Below, one piece after another: positions 1 to 6,525 of a stretch of DNA of 10,334 nucleotides. Source of the stretch: Planctomycetota bacterium. Lineage in GTDB: Bacteria; Planctomycetota; Phycisphaerae; WQYP01. The notes beneath the pieces are model-generated. The model worked only from the letters and a program-made list of their open reading frames with translations, did no database searches and had not been told where the DNA came from. The position numbers and the translations under genes were made by a program. How positions within the stretch are numbered: the stretch's first letter is position 1; every line of letters begins with the position of its first letter. The stretch spans positions 1 to 10,334 of the forward strand of contig JAJZOA010000220.1 of the NCBI GenBank assembly GCA_021852225.1, given 5' to 3'.

Positions 1-1
1 A

Positions 2-120
2 ATCAGGATATGTGTCGATCATTTTTTCCGCCACAGCCAGACATTCCTCGTAACGGTGGCGGTTAAGCAGGTCTTTGAATTCAACTTCCATTTCCTGGCG
101 GTCCTGCGCGTCAGCGGCGG
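2..120 (-). CDS. TPR-like coding fragment, runs off the left edge
   Basis: Reading the minus strand from about position 120 to the edge, one frame is open and gives a charged helical peptide that includes DLLNRHRYEECLAVAEKM followed by IDTYPD. The spacing of aromatic and small residues, and the ending in a Tyr-Pro turn, are typical of tetratricopeptide (TPR) repeats. The frame differs from that of the anmK remnant it abuts, so the two are not one protein. No convincing start codon with a ribosome binding site is visible: the internal ATG has AGGA only one or two bases before it. The N-terminal part of a TPR protein therefore seems to be missing or fused here. With only about 39 codons the TPR call is an inference from composition and pattern. 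Confidence 0.35.
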
Positions 121-711
121 CAGAAAGGTGACATTGGCAATGCCGCCGATGTTCTGAATGCAGCGGAATCGTGCAGCGTCGGAAAGCAGAATACGGTCGG
201 CAAACGGCACGAGGGGAGCTCCCTGGCCGCCCACGGCCATATCGGCGGTGCGGAAATTTCCAACAGTCGCAAGACCGGTGAGTTGTGCGATGGTGGCAAT
301 ATCACCGATCTGGAGTGTGCTTCCGACAGGGCGATTGGAATTCGGCGGCAGATGACAAAGGGTCTGTCCATGGCTGGCAATAGCGGTAATTTGGTCCCGG
401 CGAAGCGGGCCGGAATCCGCGATATTGTTGGCCAGCGCGGCAAATTCCCGCGCGACAAGAATGTTCAAATCACAGATTTCCGCGGTGGGCACAACCGCCG
501 GTGCCATCGCACCGAGCAACCGGGCGCGCAATTCCCGAGGCCATTGGCGCTCGGCGATATAGAGGACTTTTACCGCCACGTCCGGTAAATTTCCGCAGAT
601 TTCCACCAGAACACCATCTATGGAATCCACGCTGGTGCCGCTCATCAGCGCTATCAGAATCACGGAATCATCAGATGAATTAACCGCGGGTATGTTGGTT
701 TGTAAATACAT
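115..711 (-). pseudogene. anmK: Anhydro-N-acetylmuramic acid kinase, N-terminal half only
   Basis: AnmK phosphorylates and opens 1,6-anhydro-N-acetylmuramic acid during cytoplasmic recycling of cell-wall peptidoglycan. The translation from ATG 711 shows family landmarks in order: the phosphate-binding LMSGTSVDSIDGVLVEI near residues 22-38, then IASHGQTLCHLPP, TLQIGDIATIAQLTG, VGNFRTADMAVGGQGAPLVPFAD and QNIGGIANVTFLP. Only about 199 residues are present, while the family is usually 360-390 aa. The match ends at about position 115, just before the expected DTGPGN segment that carries the catalytic aspartate. The frame then reads about 32 unrelated residues to a stop at 19-21. ATG 711 is preferred over the more upstream start at 816 because the family begins close to the MSGTS motif and a GGAAAG lies about 10 bases upstream. 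As it stands the product cannot be a functional kinase. Misassembly at the left edge is an alternative to a genuine deletion or fusion. Confidence 0.85.
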
Positions 712-1024
712 GCCGGACGCTTTCCAAACGAACTGTAATGCCGCTGACCATCGTAAGGCGCAAGCTGAAACCTTGCCAGATTGTGGCGGCAAGAAAGACA
801 AAAACATTGCGCACAAACGAACCTGTCTGATTTAATTCTAGGACGCGGCCCCTTTTAGGCGGCAGGCGCACGTTTATCGGAACACTGAAAATTCAAGTGA
901 AAAATTACAACATGGTCCCAAGACTTCTCGACTTCCTGCCGATAGTTTTGCCTGTGCCTGAGCGTTCTTTCACGGTGTCCAGGAAAGAGACTGCGCGGGC
1001 GGCAATAAGAAAGGTTGGTTTACC
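712..1024. promoter_or_regulatory. Divergent intergenic region between anmK and the membrane protein
   Basis: These 313 bases separate two divergently oriented genes, so both promoters should lie here. On the plus side, GAAAGG at 1009-1014 serves as ribosome binding site for ATG 1025, with a spacer of about 10 bases. On the minus side, GGAAAG precedes ATG 711. An AT-rich patch around 871-920 is the likeliest promoter area, but I find no clean -35/-10 pair on either strand. Small open frames in this stretch look like chance frames. Confidence 0.3.
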
Positions 1025-2176
1025 ATGAGCCGCACCAAAACAACCGGTATGCAGGGATCGAAGTTACAGTGGCGAATCAAATCAGAAACCGACGCGGCAG
1101 TCAGCGCGGGGACCGATGCGCGCTTCACCAGGCCAGACGCGGTTTCCGGAACGTCGCCAGTCATTCGAATTTCCATGAAGAATGGCGAAACGGAAATTAT
1201 TTCCCCGCCAACACCGGTTGCTCAAATGCCGGCCACCACCACATCGGAAGCGGTTCAAGCCGACACCATACGCCCGGCGCGTGCCAGCGGACTTACGCTG
1301 CCTTTGGAAATCGGCACAACCGTGCTGGCGCAGGCTGCGTGCCTTGTGCTCATGGCAGCAAGCCTGTTCATGCCGGCGCAAAATGGTCCGACCAACTGGT
1401 GGCCCAAGCTTCATGCCGGGTCGCTGGCCTACGCGGTGCCGGGCGTTTTGCACAACTGGGAATTGTTCGCAGCCGCGGCCGGCTTTTGCCTGCTGCCATT
1501 TTTCCGCGGTGAAAAACGCTCGCGACTGATGCTGAACGTGACATTCAGTATTTTGGCTCTCATGCTGCTGGCGGTTGTTCAGCAGAACATGATTGGCGCA
1601 ACGATGATTATTCTGCCGACGATCGGCTTCCTGCTTCTGGCCGCCATGAACGCGCTTCTGGCGGTTCATGTGCTGCATCCGCGTTCGGAAAAACTGGCAC
1701 GTTGGCAAATCTGGACCGCCGCCGGGGTCGCCATATTCTGGGCGGTTCCCGCGATAGACTCGCTGAACGATGTGGGCCTTCGGGCCATCTTCGGTGTCAA
1801 CGCCACTTATGGCCACGATATGGCGATAGCGTTTTCCGTCGGTGCTTTTGCCGCGTTTGGTTCAGCCCTGCTGGCGCTGTTTGTACCGGCGAAAGGTTTC
1901 AGCCGCACGCTTAGTGTCGTAGCCCGGACGTTGTCCGCCTGTGCGGCAATCCTTCTTCTGGGTGTCGGCTTCCTGGTCAGCGCCCAGGTGTCCCGCGCAT
2001 TTTATCCGAATCTGAATTCCCAATGGTTTGGCGTGGGACTGATGTGGGCCTTCCTGCTGATCAGCGCCTGCGGAGTGCTTCTGTGGGCTGGTTGTGTGCA
2101 GCGCTTCGCCCTTGCGGCGGTAAATGGTCACGACGAAACCCCGGTTCCTTCTCAAACCCAGGCCCTGCCGGCTTAA
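1025..2176 (+). CDS. Polytopic membrane protein, about 8 transmembrane helices, unknown function
   Basis: I do not recognise a family. The 383-aa product has a hydrophilic, Thr/Pro/Ala-rich N-terminus of about 93 residues that is probably disordered and cytoplasmic. Eight hydrophobic stretches follow at about residues 96-116, 143-160, 168-186, 189-217, 228-246, 265-287, 297-320 and 335-358. A short polar tail of about 25 residues ends the protein. Longer polar segments occur between helices 1 and 2 (NGPTNWWPKLHAGS) and between helices 5 and 6 (SLNDVGLRAIFGVNATYGHD). I see no cofactor-binding His pairs, transporter signature or enzymatic motif. ATG 1025 is supported by GAAAGG 10 bases upstream, and the next in-frame ATG would remove residues 1-8 only. 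A strong terminator follows 33 bases after the stop, so the gene is probably monocistronic and separate from mqnD. Existence as a real gene is well supported by length, helix pattern and terminator; function is unknown. Confidence 0.8.
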   Translation: MSRTKTTGMQGSKLQWRIKSETDAAVSAGTDARFTRPDAVSGTSPVIRISMKNGETEIISPPTPVAQMPATTTSEAVQADTIRPARASGLTLPLEIGTTVLAQAACLVLMAASLFMPAQNGPTNWWPKLHAGSLAYAVPGVLHNWELFAAAAGFCLLPFFRGEKRSRLMLNVTFSILALMLLAVVQQNMIGATMIILPTIGFLLLAAMNALLAVHVLHPRSEKLARWQIWTAAGVAIFWAVPAIDSLNDVGLRAIFGVNATYGHDMAIAFSVGAFAAFGSALLALFVPAKGFSRTLSVVARTLSACAAILLLGVGFLVSAQVSRAFYPNLNSQWFGVGLMWAFLLISACGVLLWAGCVQRFALAAVNGHDETPVPSQTQALPA

Positions 2177-2209
2177 GCCGGAGGCGATTCGATTCTCCTT
2201 CCTGAAAAG

Positions 2210-2245
2210 ACGCTGCACGGGTAACACCGTGCGGCGTTTTTTTTT
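2210..2245 (+). terminator. Rho-independent terminator after the membrane protein
   Basis: ACGCTGCACGG (2210-2220) pairs with CCGTGCGGCGT (2227-2237) over 11 bp with one G-T wobble, closing a 6-base loop (GTAACA). The run of T residues extends from 2237 to 2245. It sits 33 bases past the stop codon at 2176 and should end transcription before mqnD. Confidence 0.92.
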
Positions 2246-2327
2246 AGTTTTTTCCGACCTGTCGCCTGCCGGCGGACAAACCACTATCATATTCCGTTTG
2301 ATAACGGCCCCTGAACAAAGGATGACC

Positions 2328-3179
2328 ATGGCGGACAAGGCGGAAAAAATGAAACTAAGACTCGGCCACTCACCGGATCCGGATGACGCATTCATGTTTT
2401 ACGGCCTGGCCACGGGAAAAATGGATGGCGGGCCGTATGAGTTCCAGCACATCCTTCAGGATATTCAGACCCTGAACACGCGCGCCATGAAAGGTGAACT
2501 GGAAATTACCGCCATCAGCCTCCACGCCTATCCTTATGTGAAGGACAAATATGCCCTGATGGGCTGCGGCTGTTCCATGGGCGATAACTACGGGCCGATG
2601 ATCGTTTCCAAAAAGCCGTTCACGCCCGAAGAGCTTAAAACCAAACGCATCGCCATTCCGGGTACTCTTACCACCGCCTTTCTGACCATGCAGCTTCTGT
2701 TGGGCAAAGGTGTGCACACCGTTGTAAAACCATTTGATGAAATTCTTCAATATGTGGAAGCGGGCTATGCGGACGCGGGTCTTATTATTCACGAAGGGCA
2801 ACTGACATATCAGAACAATGGCTTGATCTGCTGTGTGGACCTGGGGAAATGGTGGCGGGAAAAGACCGGTCTGCCGCTGCCACTGGGCGGAAATGTGATT
2901 CGCCGCGATTTAGGTGAGCCGGTGATGCGGGAAGTCACTGGAATATTAAAACGGAGCATTGAATTTTCACTGGCGCACCGGTCCGAAGCGGTGCGCCACG
3001 CCCTGCAATACGCGCGGGACATGAATGAAAAACTGGCGGATGAATTTGTCGGCATGTATGTGAATCACTGGACGCTGGATTACGGCCCGCAGGGGCGCAG
3101 CGCCGTGAACGCATTGCTGGATGCGGGTGCCAAAGCGGCATTAATTCCGCCGTGTACGCCGGTGGAGTTTATGGGATAA
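2328..3179 (+). CDS. mqnD: 1,4-dihydroxy-6-naphthoate synthase (MqnD), menaquinone biosynthesis via futalosine
   Basis: MqnD converts cyclic dehypoxanthinylfutalosine to 1,4-dihydroxy-6-naphthoate in the cytoplasm, committing the futalosine route to menaquinone. The 283-aa product is full length for the family and keeps its hallmarks: LGHSPDPDDAFMFYGLATGK at residues 12-31, the DIQTLN and GELEITAISLHAY stretch at 45-68, SMGDNYGPMIV at 83-93, and GLIIHEGQLTYQ at 151-162. His155 in the last motif matches the position of the essential histidine described for Thermus MqnD. The fold is a periplasmic-binding-protein-like two-lobe domain. I chose ATG 2328 because AAAGG at 2317-2321 gives a 6-base spacer; ATG 2322 lies immediately after the same AAAGG and is too close. 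The open frame extends further upstream but crosses the terminator. No other mqn gene is in the window, so the pathway genes must be dispersed. The assignment is confident. Confidence 0.93.
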   Translation: MADKAEKMKLRLGHSPDPDDAFMFYGLATGKMDGGPYEFQHILQDIQTLNTRAMKGELEITAISLHAYPYVKDKYALMGCGCSMGDNYGPMIVSKKPFTPEELKTKRIAIPGTLTTAFLTMQLLLGKGVHTVVKPFDEILQYVEAGYADAGLIIHEGQLTYQNNGLICCVDLGKWWREKTGLPLPLGGNVIRRDLGEPVMREVTGILKRSIEFSLAHRSEAVRHALQYARDMNEKLADEFVGMYVNHWTLDYGPQGRSAVNALLDAGAKAALIPPCTPVEFMG

Positions 3180-3212
3180 CGCGGATGGATTTAATTCCGT
3201 GTCCGCCAGTGG
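3141..3212 (+). repeat. Imperfect direct repeat of the mqnD 3' end
   Basis: The segment 3141-3165 begins TTAATTCCGCCGTGTACGCC and reads on to GGTGG. It recurs 50 bases later at 3191-3212 as TTAATTCCGTGTCCGCCAGT plus GG. The copies differ by one 3-base gap and two substitutions. The first copy encodes part of the MqnD C-terminus; the second is non-coding. This looks like a small local duplication left at the boundary with the ATPase remnant. Confidence 0.55.
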
Positions 3213-3243
3213 CTGGAATTCAATTGAATCCGGGAGTCGTGCG

Positions 3244-3479
3244 ATGCTTGAATCCATACACATAAATAATTTTCGTGGCGTGGGCGGATTGAAAATCAAT
3301 GGTTTGGCCCGAATGAATATATTCGTCGGCGCCAATGGCTCAGGCAAGACTTCCGCGCTGGAAGCGATCGGGATGGTCTCCACGCCGGGAAACCCTCATT
3401 TTATGATTGCCTTGGCCTCCTTCCGCCTTCCCTAAAAGCCCTCGGTGATTTTCTGAATATGCTTTCAACCGGATTATGA
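3244..3479 (+). pseudogene. Truncated, frameshifted OLD/RecF-like AAA ATPase stub
   Basis: The N-terminus MLESIHINNFRGVGGLKING, then LARMNIFVGANGSGKTSALE, is characteristic of ABC-type AAA ATPases of the OLD/RecF/SMC group. It has the first strand and FRG motif at residues 9-11 and a perfect Walker A, GANGSGKTS, at about residues 29-37. It then reads AIGMVSTPGNPHF, as expected in this family. ATG 3244 has an excellent ribosome binding site, GGGAG at 3232-3236. The frame stops at 3433-3435 after only 63 residues, whereas such ATPases usually exceed 350 aa. A second frame starting at 3420 reads LPPSLKALGDFLNMLSTGL and stops at 3477-3479; it plausibly continues the same protein after a frameshift. 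The Walker B, signature and any TOPRIM part are absent. A perfect palindrome TTCAATTGAA lies at 3219-3228 just upstream. Many relatives serve in phage defence or DNA repair, but this copy is dead as an enzyme unless the 63-residue peptide has its own role. Confidence 0.75.
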
Positions 3480-3572
3480 CGAGGTATGATTAAGCCATTC
3501 TGTTCACCCTTTTCCCGCCATCCATACGGTCTATTCGCAAAAGCAAACCGTCATCGGCCGATTGTCGCACAT

Positions 3573-3602
3573 CAAAACTGAACGCCGCTTCCAGCCGGCG
3601 CT
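3573..3602 (-). terminator. Possible weak terminator after the GH2 gene
   Basis: On the minus strand, 8 bases past the stop of the GH2 gene, AGCGCCG (3602-3596) pairs with CGGCGTT (3587-3581) over 7 bp with one wobble and an 8-base loop. Only a short AGTTTT follows, so the U-tract is poor. It is the only terminator-like structure between the two convergent genes. Confidence 0.4.
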
Positions 3603-3609
3603 TTGCGGA

Positions 3610-6315
3610 TCAATGTTCCAGGGCTTTTTGAACCAAATCCGCGCCAGCGGCCCGCGACAGCCGTTGCGGCATTTGAAGTTCCAGGCCGCCGATTATTTTT
3701 ACCGGTTTGGATTCAATATGCGCTGTTGCCGGTGCAAGTCCCGGGGCCATTGCCGTGAGCGTGATTTCGCCTGCGTGCAAGGTTGAACGAATCGCCACGC
3801 GATTGACCCCGCATTCGGCGTCCAGATGCAGCTTGTCCACCGAATTCACAATGCCGCTGTCATAGCCACCGCGCCATTCAGCGGGTCCGCTGATTCTGAA
3901 ATTCACCTGGTTTTCAGCCGTCGGACAGCGCCTGCCCTTTGCGTCCAGAACTTCAAAGTCAATAAACGCAACATCTGAACCATCCGCCAGCAGTCCACCG
4001 GGACCGGTAAATACGGTGAGCCGGAGCTTTTTCGGCGCACCGGCCGTTTGAATTGAATTGCGCGCCAGTATCCGGCCGCGGGCGAATCCTTCCGCCTTGA
4101 TTATGCCCGGCGTAAAGGCCACATGGGGAAATGCGTAAATATAACCAGTGTTACCCAGGTTTTTATCGTGGTGATGAAACGTGTCGATAAAATGACATGG
4201 ATGATCCGCTTTGCCCACAATTCCGCGATTGATGAAAAGTTCCACTATTTTGCAGTGGTTCGCTGCGACGTAAATCGTTTTCACCGTACCCGCCGGATAG
4301 GTCCAATGACCGATGATGTGGATGTCCGGTCGCGGATTCTGCATGACGCGGTACACGTCATACGCCTGCTTGGGCAGCCGCACGGCATCCACTTTGCCGC
4401 TGACGCGGCAAACTTCACTGCTGTCCTGTCGACCGTCAGCGTTGCAATCTGACCAGTAAATAGAGGCGTATCCGGACCATTTGGAATGGGCGGGATCCGT
4501 ATTCGAAATGCGATTGATGTAGTAATCATAATATCGCACCGCTGCGGCCAGACAAAAGGTCTCGGAATTCCAGTGATAGGTGTCGTGTGGCCCCGGTTTA
4601 AAGCCGAAGAACGGCGGCGAATGGTTGTCCCAGAATCGGCGGGCCGCTTCATCGCGAAAATCCTCGCATTCAATCAGCGGCGCACGATTGCGGCGCCGCA
4701 CGCTGTAGGCGCGAAACATTTGGCCCGGCCGGACAACCCTGTCCGTGCGCCGGGCCTGTCCGACCATCACGCCATAGTATTCGGCAATGCCCGTTATGGC
4801 ATGATTAGCCGCGTAATCGCTGTTGCCCCGATAGCCCATCGCACGATAGCCGTGCGGGTCCCATCGTTTGCGCAGCGCCACCATCTGTCGCATATGCGCG
4901 GGCGCCAGGGGCGAATTGCCACCCTCCCAGAACAGAATGCTCGGATTGTCGCGATACAAAATAATCGCGTCGCGCATCACATTCACACGTTGCCGCCATT
5001 GGGCCGTGGCCACCGCCCGCGGCACGCCCGGCCGCAATGCCGGATCATATTCCTTATCGCCCGCGGGGCAGATTTCAACAATGCCGTAGCGATCACACGC
5101 CCGCACATCCACCGGCTGAGGGGATATATGCATCCAGCGGATGTAATTGGCGTGTGTGCTGCGAATCAGTGCCGCGTTATAGTCGTGCATCCAGTCAGGA
5201 TAGGCCTCGCCAAGACCGGCCCAGTCGTCCACCGATCGCTGAGCATAACCGGTCAGATAAATAAATTTTCCGTTCAGGTAAACCCCGCCCGTACCCGCGC
5301 CGCCTTTGAACCGAACCTGGCGGAATCCGGTCCTGATCGTCTGGACGTCCACAACTTTTCCACCCGCACGAAGAATACAGTCCACCCGGTAAAGATAAGG
5401 ATTCTTCACGTTCCAGAAATGCGCCTGAGTCAGTTGTCCCTGTGCGGTCAGGGTTGCGGTGCCACCTGCCGGAATGTCTAACGGGGTGCCGCTGAATTTC
5501 GCGCATGGATTTCCCGCGGCGTCCACTACCACCGCGGAAAGTCTGATCAATTCCCGGCGGCCCGAATCATTTCGCACTTGCGACCGCACATGCACATCGC
5601 AGGAGCGAGCGCTAAAGGAAAACGACGAAGGATAAATGTAGATACCTGTGGTGTGGAGCGTGTCATAGAGCGGCAGTGTCTGATAAATGTTCCCCGTGAG
5701 AATCAGCCTCACATCCGAATGCAAGCCGCCGTAATCAGGATTAAACGCCCGGCCTTCCCACTCGTAGGGGACACCGGTGGACGGCTGTTTGCAGTTCAGG
5801 CGATTGTTTACCTCCACGGCGATAACGTTATCCGCCGCGCCGAAGTTGACAAACCGCGTCAGGTCCAGACCGCAGGGGGTAACGCCATTTCCGAACAGTC
5901 CGGCGTCATGGCCGTTGACCCAGAAGTGCGCTGCCTGCCGGATGCCCTCAAATTCCAGAAAAACCTTGTCACCGGCGTCCTTAGCGGGCAGCTTGAAATG
6001 CTTCCGATACCAGACAATACCGGTCCAGGCGTGCCGGTCGCCACCACTGTGGCTGATGATATGATCGTAGGAATCCGTGTCATTAAAAGTATGCGGCGTG
6101 GAGATCGTCGCCCAGTTGGCATCGTTAAATCCAACCTTTTGCGCGCTGGCCATGTTCTGGCGGATAAACTTCCAGCCGGGGTTGAAATTAAATATCTTGT
6201 GCGGTGATGGCGGCGGTGTGTAACGGGCACCGGCGGCCACGGCCACAGGCAGCAGCACCGCGTAAATGACGGCGCAGGTTTTCGTATATTCAGTAATTTT
6301 GCGCAGTATATTCAT
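3610..6315 (-). CDS. Secreted GH2-type glycosidase (beta-galactosidase fold) with atypical acid/base site
   Basis: This 901-aa protein has the architecture of glycoside hydrolase family 2, retaining enzymes acting on beta-galactosides, beta-glucuronides or beta-mannosides. A signal peptide (residues 1-28, hydrophobic VIYAVLLPVAVA) predicts export. A sugar-binding jelly roll follows at about 40-205 (WYRKHF, GIRQAAHFWVNG), an Ig-like domain at about 215-335, and the TIM barrel at about 340-660. The C-terminal part holds a DUF4982-like domain (VELFINRGIVG, about 665-745) and an Ig-like GH2 C5-type domain (about 760-870). The nucleophile candidate is Glu551 in PLIECED, aligning with the PLILCEY segment of E. 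coli LacZ. At the acid/base position, where the family has GNE, this protein reads FWEGGNSP (462-469), so the Glu is Ser468. Glu464 four residues earlier might substitute. The true start is ATG 6315, with GTGAGGA just upstream; a more distal GTG at 6327 overlaps that site. The gene is divergent from the next glycosidase. Substrate is not predictable. Confidence 0.88.
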   Translation of the reverse strand: MNILRKITEYTKTCAVIYAVLLPVAVAAGARYTPPPSPHKIFNFNPGWKFIRQNMASAQKVGFNDANWATISTPHTFNDTDSYDHIISHSGGDRHAWTGIVWYRKHFKLPAKDAGDKVFLEFEGIRQAAHFWVNGHDAGLFGNGVTPCGLDLTRFVNFGAADNVIAVEVNNRLNCKQPSTGVPYEWEGRAFNPDYGGLHSDVRLILTGNIYQTLPLYDTLHTTGIYIYPSSFSFSARSCDVHVRSQVRNDSGRRELIRLSAVVVDAAGNPCAKFSGTPLDIPAGGTATLTAQGQLTQAHFWNVKNPYLYRVDCILRAGGKVVDVQTIRTGFRQVRFKGGAGTGGVYLNGKFIYLTGYAQRSVDDWAGLGEAYPDWMHDYNAALIRSTHANYIRWMHISPQPVDVRACDRYGIVEICPAGDKEYDPALRPGVPRAVATAQWRQRVNVMRDAIILYRDNPSILFWEGGNSPLAPAHMRQMVALRKRWDPHGYRAMGYRGNSDYAANHAITGIAEYYGVMVGQARRTDRVVRPGQMFRAYSVRRRNRAPLIECEDFRDEAARRFWDNHSPPFFGFKPGPHDTYHWNSETFCLAAAVRYYDYYINRISNTDPAHSKWSGYASIYWSDCNADGRQDSSEVCRVSGKVDAVRLPKQAYDVYRVMQNPRPDIHIIGHWTYPAGTVKTIYVAANHCKIVELFINRGIVGKADHPCHFIDTFHHHDKNLGNTGYIYAFPHVAFTPGIIKAEGFARGRILARNSIQTAGAPKKLRLTVFTGPGGLLADGSDVAFIDFEVLDAKGRRCPTAENQVNFRISGPAEWRGGYDSGIVNSVDKLHLDAECGVNRVAIRSTLHAGEITLTAMAPGLAPATAHIESKPVKIIGGLELQMPQRLSRAAGADLVQKALEH

Positions 6316-6338
6316 CGTTATCCTCACGTAGCGCAGTC

Positions 6339-6366
6339 ATTGTAACTGGTGAAAATCGAAGGACAA
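6339..6366 (-). promoter_or_regulatory. Candidate sigma70-type promoter of the GH2 gene
   Basis: Reading the minus strand, TTGTCC (6366-6361) and TACAAT (6344-6339) are separated by 16 bases, matching 4 of 6 and 5 of 6 consensus positions. Transcription would start near 6332, leaving a leader of about 16 bases that contains the GTGAGGA ribosome binding site before ATG 6315. The match uses the E. coli-type consensus, which may not apply exactly to this organism. Confidence 0.45.
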
Positions 6367-6385
6367 GCCGAGTAACTCCGCGTTA

Positions 6386-6395
6386 TGTGCGCACA
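6386..6395. promoter_or_regulatory. Perfect 10-bp palindrome, candidate operator
   Basis: TGTGCGCACA is its own reverse complement, with a central CG. It lies between the two divergent glycosidase genes, about 20 bases upstream of the candidate -35 of the GH2 gene. Palindromes of about this size with a central CG are typical of LacI-family operators, but no regulator gene is in the window. Confidence 0.4.
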
Positions 6396-6402
6396 AATTT
6401 CA

Positions 6403-6463
6403 GTATAAACCCATCGTGAATTGGGTCATTATTGCTGGCCAAATTGGCCGATAATGTATAAAC
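6403..6463. repeat. 8-bp direct repeat GTATAAAC flanking the large palindrome
   Basis: GTATAAAC occurs at 6403-6410 and again at 6456-6463, 53 bases apart, close to five helical turns. Both copies lie in the divergent region and the second touches the end of the large inverted repeat. They may be regulator half-sites, or -10-like elements (TATAAA) for the plus-strand gene. Confidence 0.3.
6427..6456. promoter_or_regulatory. Large inverted repeat in the divergent glycosidase promoter region
   Basis: GGCCAA (6437-6442), one central A, and TTGGCC (6444-6449) form a perfect inner palindrome. Flanking arms CATTAT (6427-6432) and ATAATG (6451-6456) are also inverted copies, separated from the inner arms by 4 and 1 bases. 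The whole could be a two-dimer operator or an RNA hairpin in the leader of the plus-strand glycosidase. It lies 70 bases before ATG 6526. The nearest promoter-like pair (TTGCTG at 6432, TATAAA at 6457, 19-base spacing) overlaps it, which would suit repression, but that pair is weak. Confidence 0.5.
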
Positions 6464-6525
6464 AGGCTATTGGATGTTGTTCGGAAATGCCAGTGGCAGA
6501 ACCTTGCGCACGGAGATATTTTCGC

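Noticed and set aside
1082..1816. 244-codon open frame on the minus strand opposite the membrane protein
   Set aside because: Its composition (Gln/Arg/His/Gly-rich, no hydrophobic core) is that of a shadow of the helix-rich plus-strand gene.
2124..2327. N-terminal extension of the mqnD frame by 68 codons
   Set aside because: It would run through the rho-independent terminator and overlap the membrane protein gene; family length and the AAAGG site favour ATG 2328.
4486..5481. 331-codon open frame on the plus strand inside the GH2 gene
   Set aside because: It is fully antisense to a well-supported GH2 coding sequence, is rich in Arg/His/Ile in a pattern typical of a mirror frame, and has no domain or ribosome binding site.
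6427..6456. Rho-independent terminator
   Set aside because: The hairpin is not followed by a T-run on either strand and lies upstream of a gene start, so an operator or leader hairpin is more likely.
6421..6525. N-terminal extension of the GH-A glycosidase to an upstream alternative start
   Set aside because: It would include the inverted repeat and bury the signal peptide; GGAG before ATG 6526 fits better.
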